Positions 1-6,391 of a stretch of 6,984 nucleotides of DNA are shown one piece after another. Position 1 is the stretch's first letter. Each line of letters begins with the position of its first letter. Origin of the DNA: Candidatus Krumholzibacteriota bacterium (GTDB lineage Bacteria > Krumholzibacteriota > Krumholzibacteriia > Krumholzibacteriales > Krumholzibacteriaceae). The notes beneath the pieces were generated by a model. That model did not search any database. It saw only the letters and a list, made by a program, of their open reading frames with translations, and was not told where the DNA came from. Position numbers and translations under genes: made by a program. The DNA is taken from positions 1 to 6,984 of the forward strand of contig DAOVNN010000153.1 of the NCBI GenBank assembly GCA_030630165.1, in the 5' to 3' direction.

Positions 1-860
1 CGCATGATCTCGCCCATGTCCTTGCCGTGATCACGCCCCGTCATGTTCATCGACAGCGATATCGTGATGCTCAGATCGTTCGTTTTCGTCCCGCGGCGAA
101 AGAGCGAGTTTATCGTCATCGCGCCGAGGGCGTCGGGATAGAGCATGTAGGCGAGGTTGCGGATCACCCTCGGCCTTCTCTTGTGATGCGTGAAGTCCAT
201 TATGATCAGCTCGCGGCCGGTATCCTCTGCAAGGAATGAGACCGATTCCGCGATGAGTTTCATCATCTTCTCTTCGCCTGCTTTGTAATTCTCGATCCGG
301 GCGGATATCTCCTCATCCGAGACGATATCCACCAGCGGCATCTCCCTTACCATCTCCGTGAGGCGCTGAAGGAATCTTGTCTGCTCCCTGAAATCGCGGA
401 AATCCGACTTGATGCTCATGTCGACGAGCTTGCCGGGGGTCTCCTCCCTCCACTCGGCAACGCTGCGGTAGTCGAACGAATCGATCATATCCGCCTCGTC
501 TACTGTCGCGGCGATGTGCGCGGGCATCTCGAAGCTCTCAACGGTGAAATACTCCAGAACGACCCGCGCGCACGACGGTTTCTCGTCGAACCTGCCGGGG
601 ATACCGGCCGGATCGATCCCCCTCAGTTTCACAGCATCGAGATTGCCCGGGTGATGGTCGAACCACATCCCGCAGTCGAGCGGATAGGGAAGGTCGCAGA
701 CGATCTCGGAGGGTCCGACCGAGACCTCGGCCCTGGCGATCGAATTGGGTCCTGTGAATATGACATGGTCGCATCCGGTCACCAGGGAACAGATCGCCGC
801 AGAGACGATCCCGTCGAAATCGTTGTGGGTCACTATGCGATTGAATTCATAGTCAGGCAT
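1..860 (-). CDS. DHH-family phosphoesterase (exopolyphosphatase-like), 3' end missing
   Basis: The reading frame is open from an ATG at 860 to the left edge, giving 286 residues without the C-terminus. It shows the metal-binding motifs of the DHH superfamily in order: THNDFDG (residues 11-17), an aspartate after IVC (D56), FDHHPGN with the diagnostic D68-H69-H70, and VDEADMID (D121, D124). The last visible part (GKDMGEIMR) matches where related proteins run into the glycine-rich GGGGH motif of the DHHA1 domain, so the missing part is probably short. The family hydrolyses phosphodiester or phosphoanhydride bonds with Mn2+ or similar metals. Substrates include polyphosphate, nanoRNA and cyclic dinucleotides, and the exact one cannot be read here. 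GGGAG lies a few bases upstream of the ATG. It is the third gene of a minus-strand cluster, 16 bases after the transporter gene. The family is secure; the substrate is not. Confidence 0.85.
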   Translation of the reverse strand, partial: MPDYEFNRIVTHNDFDGIVSAAICSLVTGCDHVIFTGPNSIARAEVSVGPSEIVCDLPYPLDCGMWFDHHPGNLDAVKLRGIDPAGIPGRFDEKPSCARVVLEYFTVESFEMPAHIAATVDEADMIDSFDYRSVAEWREETPGKLVDMSIKSDFRDFREQTRFLQRLTEMVREMPLVDIVSDEEISARIENYKAGEEKMMKLIAESVSFLAEDTGRELIIMDFTHHKRRPRVIRNLAYMLYPDALGAMTINSLFRRGTKTNDLSITISLSMNMTGRDHGKDMGEIM

Positions 861-876
861 TATTCTCCCGGCTGTC

Positions 877-2055
877 CTAGATACCCGCAGCCATCGCTGC
901 AGCACCGACCAGCAGGCCGAAAACGAGATTAATGATCTTGATCAATATGAAGACCCGCCGCGAATGGGCGAGCACGGGCAGCATGCCGTGGCCGTCCTGG
1001 ACGATCGAGTTGGCGAGCAGAACGCTCATCGGTATATACCCGCCAATAAAGAGGGTCACGAATATCAGATGAGGCCCCGACTGGGGAATCAGTCCTGCAA
1101 GACACGCCGCGAGCAGCACGAACCACTGCCCCCTCGAGACGAGACTGCCGAGATCAACGTCGAGATTCGAGGTAAGCAGATACAGGACGAGCAGGGCTCC
1201 GAAGGCCCACAGGAATATCCGCGGAACGTGGCGGATGGCGATATGTCTCCACAGGTGCTCGTCGAGAAAATGATCTGGAACCGTTACCACGATGAACAAG
1301 GCAAGGATCGATGTGACAAGAAGTGTGATGCGGATCCACCCCCAACCTTCATGTTCCGCATGTGCGTCGCCGGCAACAGCTTTCTTATGATCATGATCGG
1401 CAGCGGGCTCCTCATGATCGTGGTCATGGGCGCCTTCATCTTCATGCATCTGATCGATCGTCTCGGGCGCAGCCCCACCCATATCCCCCAGTCCGTGCCC
1501 ATTATGGGCCAGCTGCCCCGTTATCACGGCGAACAGAAGAAGAACGATTGCAACAGCAAGGATTCCCCTCGCAGGCGTGCAGTTTCTCCACTGGCGGGCG
1601 ATGTTGCCATGGGGAAAATAGTTGCCTTCATGCCCTTCGTGCACGACAAGGCCATCGCAGTGCATCTTCTCGAGGAAACTCACCTTGTGCGAGAGCGAAT
1701 CGGTCAGGATACCGGCAAGGATACCCGTCGCCATCAGTACGGGGATAAGGATCATCGTCTGCTTAGGTATCAGGGCGAGCATGACGAAGGTCTCGTCGCC
1801 GCTCGTAGCGATCATAGCGGTGATGACCGCACCTAGCCCGACGATCCTGTGGGAGAACATCGCTACGATCGCGAAGGGGCCGAGGCACCCCGGCAGCGCG
1901 CCGAGCAATGCGGCGAGGATATACTGCCCCGCCCTGTTACGGGCAAGCCGCTCGCCCCACCGGCCGCTTGTGACGACGTTGACATACTCGATCACGAGCA
2001 TCATCACAAAGACGAAGCCCGTTATCATCACCGAATTTCTGAGGATATCAATCAT
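877..2055 (-). CDS. Polytopic metal exporter, ArsP_2 / putative manganese transporter family
   Basis: This 392-residue protein has about ten hydrophobic segments arranged as two lobes around a polar, histidine-rich loop (residues about 184-236, many HDHDH-like repeats). Lobe one carries GALPGCLGPF (52-61) and ATSGDETFVML (83-93). Lobe two carries GLIPQSGPH (321-329) and NSIVQDGHGMLP (349-360), which look like degenerate counterparts, as expected for an internally duplicated carrier. From recall these motifs fit the Pfam ArsP_2 group of putative 10-TM heavy-metal exporters, also annotated as arsenic efflux or putative manganese transporter. The substrate (Mn, organoarsenical or another metal) is not settled by the sequence. 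The His-rich loop suggests cytosolic or periplasmic capture of a divalent cation. The ATG overlaps the stop of the upstream channel gene in ATGA, so translation is probably coupled. The DHH phosphoesterase follows 16 bases later. Confidence 0.8.
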   Translation of the reverse strand: MIDILRNSVMITGFVFVMMLVIEYVNVVTSGRWGERLARNRAGQYILAALLGALPGCLGPFAIVAMFSHRIVGLGAVITAMIATSGDETFVMLALIPKQTMILIPVLMATGILAGILTDSLSHKVSFLEKMHCDGLVVHEGHEGNYFPHGNIARQWRNCTPARGILAVAIVLLLFAVITGQLAHNGHGLGDMGGAAPETIDQMHEDEGAHDHDHEEPAADHDHKKAVAGDAHAEHEGWGWIRITLLVTSILALFIVVTVPDHFLDEHLWRHIAIRHVPRIFLWAFGALLVLYLLTSNLDVDLGSLVSRGQWFVLLAACLAGLIPQSGPHLIFVTLFIGGYIPMSVLLANSIVQDGHGMLPVLAHSRRVFILIKIINLVFGLLVGAAAMAAGI

Positions 2056-2738
2056 TGGTCTCTGCCGGGATCTTTATCGGCGCCCTTGCCGTCTTGAGCG
2101 ACGTAGAGGCCGATCAGCCGTCCGATCAGGGCGGCCGAGTAGAGTACTCCCGTCATCGCCTCCAGAATCGCGAACATCTTCGATATGTCCGCTACCGGCT
2201 GAATATCGCCGTATCCGAGGGTAGTCAGTGTCACGAAACTGAAATAGAACATGCCGGGGCCGTCGACCGGGACGCCTGTATTACCTGCGCCCGCAAACAC
2301 GAACAGCTCCGCCGGCGTTATTGCATCGAAGAAGAGATAGAGGGACGCGAAGAATATCCCGAGAAGGATATAGACACTGACCGCACCGTACAAGATGTCG
2401 GCTGTGATCCTCTTCGACCTGATAATGTGACGCAGGAGTATATAAATGATATATCCGTCGAAGATCATCGACATCAAAGAGAGTGTTCCGGGGGGGAACG
2501 TGACGGAATCGATGAGATGAAGCCAGGATAACAGCACCCAGGGAATACCCAACACCAGCCCGAGCAGAAATGCCGCCTTCTGTTTCTTTACCGTATAGAC
2601 GACCGAGAGCAGGACGAGGGTCAGGACGATGTTGTTCACCATCCTGAGGGCGGGCGATCTGGCCGTGAAGGGCGAGATGACCATCATGGCGATAATCACT
2701 ACGAGCAGGTTGAGATACCGAAGTTTTCTTAATTGCAC
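2052..2738 (-). CDS. Potassium-channel-like membrane protein (ion channel, TLGYGD filter)
   Basis: A 228-residue membrane protein with about six hydrophobic helices: four in the N-terminal half (roughly 7-25, 33-50, 55-73, 86-104), then an outer helix (114-137), a pore loop and an inner helix (184-214). The pore loop has FSFVTLTTLGYGD, with the K+ selectivity filter TLGYGD at 173-178. This is the Ion_trans_2 / two-TM pore signature. No arginine-rich voltage-sensor helix and no C-terminal RCK/TrkA-N domain is present; the chain ends about 15 residues after the inner helix. Such small channels are usually annotated as potassium channel family protein. The start is a GTG at 2738, supported by GGAG eight bases upstream; no better ATG precedes it. 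It is the first gene of the minus-strand operon and overlaps the transporter gene by four bases. Selectivity for K+ is inferred from the filter; gating is unknown. Confidence 0.85.
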   Translation of the reverse strand: MQLRKLRYLNLLVVIIAMMVISPFTARSPALRMVNNIVLTLVLLSVVYTVKKQKAAFLLGLVLGIPWVLLSWLHLIDSVTFPPGTLSLMSMIFDGYIIYILLRHIIRSKRITADILYGAVSVYILLGIFFASLYLFFDAITPAELFVFAGAGNTGVPVDGPGMFYFSFVTLTTLGYGDIQPVADISKMFAILEAMTGVLYSAALIGRLIGLYVAQDGKGADKDPGRDQ

Positions 2739-2772
2739 GATGATCGCTCCAGCCTGAATACCAATAAGCCTG

Positions 2773-2808
2773 CCCGGCGATAATACAGCGTTACACTGCG
2801 GCTTACAA
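2773..2808 (-). promoter_or_regulatory. Predicted sigma70-type promoter of the channel-transporter-DHH operon
   Basis: Read on the minus strand, a TTGTAA -35 element (2803-2808) is followed by exactly 17 bases and a TATTAT -10 element (2780-2785), which match the consensus at 4/6 and 5/6 positions. Transcription would begin near 2773, leaving a leader of about 35 bases before the GTG at 2738. The fit and the position just upstream of the first gene make it a good candidate; it rests on pattern alone. Confidence 0.6.
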
Positions 2809-2828
2809 TCGGATATTGAGCATCCCCC

Positions 2829-2847
2829 GGCTCCCGGTCAGGGGGCC
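2829..2847. repeat. GC-rich inverted repeat between two divergent promoters
   Basis: GGCTCCC (2829-2835) can pair with GGGGGCC (2841-2847) around a five-base loop, giving seven pairs with one G-T wobble. It lies between the -35 elements of the divergent promoters, upstream of both genes. It has no T-run on either strand, so it is not a convincing terminator. It could be a regulator-binding site or chance in GC-rich DNA. Confidence 0.3.
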
Positions 2848-2875
2848 CGGCAGGCGATGTCCCGCTCCATTATCG

Positions 2876-2911
2876 TTGAAGACGGCCTCCGGTGGTGTTA
2901 TATTCGTCATG
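2876..2911 (+). promoter_or_regulatory. Predicted sigma70-type promoter of the DUF4136 lipoprotein gene
   Basis: TTGAAG (2876-2881), a 17-base spacer and TATATT (2899-2904) form a near-consensus promoter. Transcription would start near 2911, about 27 bases ahead of the ATG at 2938, with a GGAGG ribosome binding site inside that leader at 2928-2932. Confidence 0.6.
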
Positions 2912-2937
2912 GCATCCCCTGAGAACTGGAGGTCGAA

Positions 2938-3468
2938 ATGAAAAGATCCGCAATCATAGTCGCGCTCACCGCAATCATCTTCATAACAGGATGTTCCACT
3001 GTCCAGGTCGAGACGGATTACAACCGGGAGACAGACTTCTCGAAATACAAGACATACAGGTGGATCCCACACGTCAAGGGCACCGAAGACAATCCCCTGA
3101 TGAACGACCCCCTTATCGAGGGTCACGTCAAAAACGCGGTCAACACCGAGATGGCTAAGAAGGGATTCACGAAGATCGAGGAAGGCCATCCCGATTGTCT
3201 CCTTGCTTATTACTTCACTGCCAGGAACAGGGTCGACGTCACCCATCACTACGGATACTGGTACCCTCACACTAACGTCTACCAGTACAAGGAAGGAACG
3301 TTGATCCTCGATATAGTCGACCGTGAAGACAAGCAGCTTATATGGAGAGGCTGGGCGACCGGGGTCCTCGAGGACCGCAGCAGGATCAACGACCAGATCA
3401 ACTACTCCGTCCAGAAGCTGCTGAAGAAATATCCGCCCAACAGCAGAAAAGAAGGGACAAGCTGGTAG
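2938..3468 (+). CDS. DUF4136 domain-containing lipoprotein
   Basis: A 176-residue protein with a lipoprotein signal peptide: MKRS, a hydrophobic stretch (residues 5-16), then the lipobox ITGC with the lipidated cysteine at C19. The mature part begins with the V-x-T-DYN-x-x-x-DFSKYKTY-W pattern and ends with LILDIVDREDKQLIWRGWA, both typical of DUF4136 (Pfam PF13590). The function of this family is unknown; members are membrane-anchored envelope proteins of Gram-negative bacteria. The residue after the lipidated cysteine is serine, not aspartate, which favours outer-membrane sorting if the Lol rule applies. An aromatic and histidine-rich patch (HHYGYWYPH, near residues 102-110) is noticeable. 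GGAGG five bases before the ATG supports this start. It is a single-gene unit, divergent from the channel operon and convergent with dinB. Confidence 0.88.
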   Translation: MKRSAIIVALTAIIFITGCSTVQVETDYNRETDFSKYKTYRWIPHVKGTEDNPLMNDPLIEGHVKNAVNTEMAKKGFTKIEEGHPDCLLAYYFTARNRVDVTHHYGYWYPHTNVYQYKEGTLILDIVDREDKQLIWRGWATGVLEDRSRINDQINYSVQKLLKKYPPNSRKEGTSW

Positions 3469-3507
3469 GCTCTGTACGGCCGCCGATCCCCGCGCTGCAG
3501 GCAGATC

Positions 3508-4719
3508 CTACTCGAACTGTCTGCCCCTGCGCACCGATTCGCGCCCGAATCGGTCGAGGATCGAGTCGACGGCTTTCTCGACGCGGTCCCATTTCTCCTC
3601 CTCGAGGGAGGATCCTTCGAACATCGCGAACTGGCCGCTGCCGCTTTCGGGTTCCAGCCCGGAAACGCCCACCCCTATCAGCCTCAGAGCCACCGGAACA
3701 CCGTATTCGCCGAGGAGCCGGCGGGACTCTTCGTAAATCGTCTTTCCCCGGCTGACAGGCTTCTCGAGCGTAGAGCTCCTCGTGATCGATCTGTGCCTGT
3801 GGGTCTTCACCTTGAGGGTGACAGTCCTGCCCTTCAACCCCTGCCTGCGCAGGCGCCGGCCGACCTTGTCGGCCAGGCCCATCAGATACTTCTCCAGTGT
3901 CCTCATGTCGCCGGTGTCCTCCGGCATTGTCAGCTCGTTGCTCACTGATTTCGGCTGGGACCAGGGAATCAGCTCTGAGTGGATCCGCCCCTCGGCAATC
4001 GCCGAAAGGCGCCTGCCGAACTTCCCGAATCTCTCCTCGAGATACTCGGGGTCGTAGCGCGACAGGTCACCGATCTCACGGACGCCGAGCTGCCTCAGCT
4101 GCTCCTCGCTCTTTCCCCCTATACCTGGAATCGCACCGACCGGGAGGCTGCGGAGAAATTCCATCATGCGCGAGGGCGGAACGATCGTGATCCCGTCGGG
4201 CTTGTTCATGTCGGAGGTTACCTTCGCGATCAGCTTGCTCGATGAAAGGCCGATCGAACAGGTCAGCGAGGTGGCGGCGAGGATCTCCTTTTTCACCGTT
4301 TTTACCGCAGCGGGGGGCCGGCCGAAGAGTTTCGCCGTACCGGTCAGGTCGATGTACGCCTCATCTATCGAGATCTGCTGCACGAGAGGGGAGAACATGT
4401 GAAGGACCTGCATCACTTCACGTGAGAGTTCGACATATCTCGTCATCCTGCCGGGCCTGATGACCAGGCCGCTGCAGAGTCGCTTCGCGCGGAATATCGG
4501 CATCGCCGAGTGGATCCCGAATTTACGCGCCTCGTAACTCGCCGCGGAGACTACACCCCTGTTCGAGTCCCCTCCTACGACAACGGGCTGCCCCTTCAGC
4601 TCGGGAAAGTCGAGGATCTCGACTGCGGCGTAGAAGGCATCCATGTCGATGTGGGCTATAGCGCGGCCATCTTCTTTCCAGCGACCCTCGCCGGCGGGAT
4701 ATTTTACCGGATTGTTCAT
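3508..4719 (-). CDS. dinB: DNA polymerase IV (Y-family, translesion)
   Basis: A 403-residue Y-family polymerase that copies across damaged DNA. Visible motifs are AHIDMDAFYAAVE with metal ligand D25 and a tyrosine steric gate at Y30, the YEARKFGI motif (62-69), SIDEAYID with catalytic D119 and E120, SIGLSSSKLIAK (155-166), and the helix-hairpin-helix IPGIGGK (197-203). The little-finger domain follows. QFAMF (363-367) resembles the QxxLF-type sliding-clamp binding peptide; it lies about 36 residues before the end rather than at the very C-terminus. The N-terminus has about 17 more residues before the first catalytic Asp than E. coli Pol IV, and there is no internal start codon to shorten it. 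The ribosome binding site is weak (GAAG about 12 bases upstream), but the stop of the upstream gene lies only 7 bases away, so translation may be coupled. I saw no clear LexA box. Confidence 0.95.
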   Translation of the reverse strand: MNNPVKYPAGEGRWKEDGRAIAHIDMDAFYAAVEILDFPELKGQPVVVGGDSNRGVVSAASYEARKFGIHSAMPIFRAKRLCSGLVIRPGRMTRYVELSREVMQVLHMFSPLVQQISIDEAYIDLTGTAKLFGRPPAAVKTVKKEILAATSLTCSIGLSSSKLIAKVTSDMNKPDGITIVPPSRMMEFLRSLPVGAIPGIGGKSEEQLRQLGVREIGDLSRYDPEYLEERFGKFGRRLSAIAEGRIHSELIPWSQPKSVSNELTMPEDTGDMRTLEKYLMGLADKVGRRLRRQGLKGRTVTLKVKTHRHRSITRSSTLEKPVSRGKTIYEESRRLLGEYGVPVALRLIGVGVSGLEPESGSGQFAMFEGSSLEEEKWDRVEKAVDSILDRFGRESVRRGRQFE

Positions 4720-4726
4720 CGCAAAA

Positions 4727-5296
4727 TCACTTCAGCAGGGACTTGATCGCCCCCCAGCTTGATTCCTGATTCGCCAGAACACACTCCTGGAAGAGATACA
4801 CGTCGTTGACCTTGGTCATCGTCTCGTAATGCTCCCCCGGTTCGATGCAGTTCAACGCCCGCATGATCCCGTAATCTCCGTGGGGATCGAGCGTGATGAT
4901 CGATGGCACTGAATCGGTGACCAGGCAGGTCAGCTGATGAATCCATATCCAGTCCGTCCTGCAGGTTGGAAAGCATACGGTCGCTCCTGGAGGGACGATC
5001 GCGTCCCCGATAGAGTAACCGGCCTCCGGATTGACTGTCGTGGCCGCCTCGATGACATTCGCCGGAGTCGTGATCTCGTACTCGACGCAGATCATCCCGT
5101 CATTTCCAGGGAGTACCCACACCCAGAAATTGACGACCTGGTAAAGGGCGGGGTATGACGAGCATTCCGAGTGACCCTCATCAACGTAGATGCCGATATC
5201 GGTCGTGGCATCCGCCTGAGAAACGATACAGATGAGAGCAAGAACGATACAGAAGATCCCGGCTTTTGCTGCCGATCCGTTAACAGTGAGGCTCAT
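4727..5296 (-). CDS. Secreted cysteine-containing protein of unknown function
   Basis: A 189-residue protein with a signal peptide: lysine at 11, hydrophobic core about 14-25, and a likely signal peptidase I site A28-D29-A30. The mature part has seven cysteines (45, 70, 108, 112, 124, 150, 172), many aromatic residues and a beta-rich look, so it is probably exported and disulfide-bonded. It ends in ESSWGAIKSLLK, which resembles a short tail I recall on secreted proteins of uncultured FCB-related bacteria. I do not recognise a named family. The ATG at 5296 is preferred over one 54 bases further upstream because GGAGGT lies five bases before it and the resulting N-terminus is a normal signal peptide; the longer version adds 18 atypical residues. 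The gene stops 7 bases before dinB, so the two are probably cotranscribed. Export is well supported; function is unknown. Confidence 0.8.
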   Translation of the reverse strand: MSLTVNGSAAKAGIFCIVLALICIVSQADATTDIGIYVDEGHSECSSYPALYQVVNFWVWVLPGNDGMICVEYEITTPANVIEAATTVNPEAGYSIGDAIVPPGATVCFPTCRTDWIWIHQLTCLVTDSVPSIITLDPHGDYGIMRALNCIEPGEHYETMTKVNDVYLFQECVLANQESSWGAIKSLLK

Positions 5297-5400
5297 CTGG
5301 CACCTCCAGTCTGTTCCGCTCGACGCTCCGGCTGGTGCGCGCAGGCGCATCCGCGGATCGGGAGCTGGCTATTGCAGAGTGAGGTCTCTAGCCCGATCGG

Positions 5401-5416
5401 ATTATACCATATTATA
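5401..5416 (-). promoter_or_regulatory. Candidate -10 elements for the secreted protein / dinB unit
   Basis: On the minus strand this AT-rich patch contains two perfect TATAAT hexamers, at 5401-5406 and 5411-5416. Neither has a recognisable TTGACA at 16-18 bases, because the upstream DNA is GC-rich or purine-rich there. Transcription would start near 5394 or 5404, leaving a leader of about 100 bases. Support is partial. Confidence 0.4.
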
Positions 5417-5490
5417 TTTTTTCCCGCCGCTGCTTCTTTTCTGATTCTTAGTTCGGGTCTGACTTTAACATGGCTGCGTTCGAGTTCTGG

Positions 5491-5526
5491 TTGACAGGAT
5501 TCATACAACACATTAGATTACATTTC
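5491..5526 (+). promoter_or_regulatory. Predicted promoter of the arsR-arsC-arsM operon
   Basis: A perfect TTGACA (5491-5496) is followed by 17 bases and TAGATT (5514-5519, 4/6 match). Transcription would begin near 5526, about 38 bases before the arsR ATG. The surrounding DNA is clearly more AT-rich than the flanking genes. This is the strongest -35 element in the window and lies directly ahead of the arsenic genes. Confidence 0.65.
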
Positions 5527-5540
5527 GATGATTGGCTAAA

Positions 5541-5552
5541 TATAGAACTATA
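5541..5552. promoter_or_regulatory. Perfect palindrome in the arsR leader, candidate ArsR operator
   Basis: TATAG and CTATA flank an AA centre, giving a perfect 5-2-5 inverted repeat that abuts the AGGAG ribosome binding site (5552-5556). A two-base loop is too tight for an RNA hairpin, so a protein-binding DNA site is more likely. ArsR-family repressors commonly bind AT-rich imperfect palindromes near their own promoter. Here the site lies at about +16 to +27 relative to the predicted start, where a repressor would act as a roadblock. Assignment to ArsR is inferred. Confidence 0.4.
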
Positions 5553-5563
5553 GGAGCGGGAAG

Positions 5564-5938
5564 ATGAAAAACGTACTCTCAGTCACAAAGGCCCTGTCCG
5601 ACGGCAATCGCCTGAGGACCGTGATGGCCCTCCACGAGATGGTCGAGCTCTGTGTATGCCAGGTGACCGAGATGCTGGGCCTCGCCCCCGCGACCGTCTC
5701 ACGGCACATGAGCATCCTGCAGAACGCGGGACTGGTTTCCAGCCGCAAGAACGGCCGGTGGGTCTACTACAGGCTCTCTGAAATGGCAAAGACCGAGCCG
5801 ATCGTAACGGTCATGGACTGGCTCGGTGAATCACTCGACCACTCGAAGGAGATCAAGGCTGACCGTAAATACCTGAGAAAAATTGCCAGGTGCGGCGCCG
5901 CACAGTACTGCTCGAATGGCAGCTGCGAGGAAGGATGA
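5564..5938 (+). CDS. arsR: ArsR/SmtB-family arsenic-responsive repressor
   Basis: A 124-residue winged-helix regulator. It contains ALSDGNRLRTVMAL (10-23), ELCVCQVTEMLGL (28-40), the recognition helix region PATVSRHMSILQNAGLV (42-58) and the wing RKNGRWVYYRL (61-71). The ELCVC motif places C30 and C32 where classical ArsR proteins bind As(III) or Sb(III). The C-terminal tail has three more cysteines (C110, C116, C121), reminiscent of regulators that bind arsenite through C-terminal cysteines. Both potential sensor sites are therefore present. The protein should repress this operon and release DNA on binding trivalent arsenic. AGGAG seven bases upstream supports the ATG. Its TGA overlaps the proposed arsC start in ATGA. 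The family is certain; arsenic specificity is strongly backed by the neighbouring genes. Confidence 0.93.
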   Translation: MKNVLSVTKALSDGNRLRTVMALHEMVELCVCQVTEMLGLAPATVSRHMSILQNAGLVSSRKNGRWVYYRLSEMAKTEPIVTVMDWLGESLDHSKEIKADRKYLRKIARCGAAQYCSNGSCEEG

Positions 5939-6390
5939 TCGAGACAATGAGCGAAAGACTGAAGATACTCTTTCTCTGCACTGGCAACTCGTGCAGGAGC
6001 CAGATGGCCGAAGGATGGGCCAGGCACCTCAGGAACGGCAACATCGAAGCGGTCTCGGCAGGAACCGAGACCCACGGGCTCAATCCGAACGCCGTCAGGG
6101 TGATGGCAGAAGCCGGTGTGGACATCTCGGGCGCCAGGTCAAAGAACGTACGGGGATTTCTCGACGCCGCATTCGATTACGTTGTGACCGTATGCGACAA
6201 CGCCCGCGAGACATGTCCGATCTTTTCCGGCGCGGCGAAGATCGTTCATGCGGGCTTTGACGATCCACCGGCCCTGGCAGAGGCTGTCGAGGGTGAGAAA
6301 GAAAAACTGGATGTCTACCGGCGTGTTCGCGATGAGATCAGGGATTTCGTCGAGGAACTTCCAGACAATCTCAATGAGAAAGGACAATAA
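5935..6390 (+). CDS. arsC: Arsenate reductase, low-molecular-weight phosphatase type
   Basis: This enzyme reduces arsenate to arsenite in the cytoplasm using a cysteine relay. Counting from the inner methionine at 5947, the P-loop CTGNSCRS begins at the nucleophile C11 (CX5R), the relay cysteines C83 and C90 sit in VCDNARETCP, and FDDPP (D105-D106) holds the acid/base region. C10, C82 and C89 are the equivalent trio in the thioredoxin-coupled S. aureus enzyme, so this is the thioredoxin-linked class rather than the glutaredoxin class. The start at 5935 (151 residues) overlaps the arsR stop as ATGA with GAGG close by. The ATG at 5947 (147 residues, MSERLKILFLC) is an equally plausible start and fits family length better. 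A still longer frame from 5890 would overlap arsR by 49 bases and is unlikely. Confidence 0.93.
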   Translation: MIETMSERLKILFLCTGNSCRSQMAEGWARHLRNGNIEAVSAGTETHGLNPNAVRVMAEAGVDISGARSKNVRGFLDAAFDYVVTVCDNARETCPIFSGAAKIVHAGFDDPPALAEAVEGEKEKLDVYRRVRDEIRDFVEELPDNLNEKGQ

Positions 6391-6391
6391 G

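Noticed and set aside
964..1836. A 290-codon plus-strand open frame opposite the exporter gene
   Set aside because: It is antisense to a strongly supported transporter, has a composition dominated by complements of hydrophobic codons, and shows no recognisable domain.
1622..2224. A 200-codon plus-strand open frame spanning the exporter/channel junction
   Set aside because: It crosses two real minus-strand genes and has no ribosome binding site or domain.
2803..3270. A minus-strand open frame opposite the lipoprotein gene
   Set aside because: It overlaps a gene with a lipobox, a strong ribosome binding site and a DUF4136 signature; it would also collide with the divergent promoters.
3469..3507. 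A bidirectional terminator between the converging lipoprotein and dinB genes
   Set aside because: The gap is GC-rich but I find no stable stem followed by a T-run on either strand.
5293..5511. A small minus-strand frame extending into the ars promoter region
   Set aside because: It overlaps the leader of the secreted-protein gene, lacks a ribosome binding site and covers AT-rich promoter DNA.
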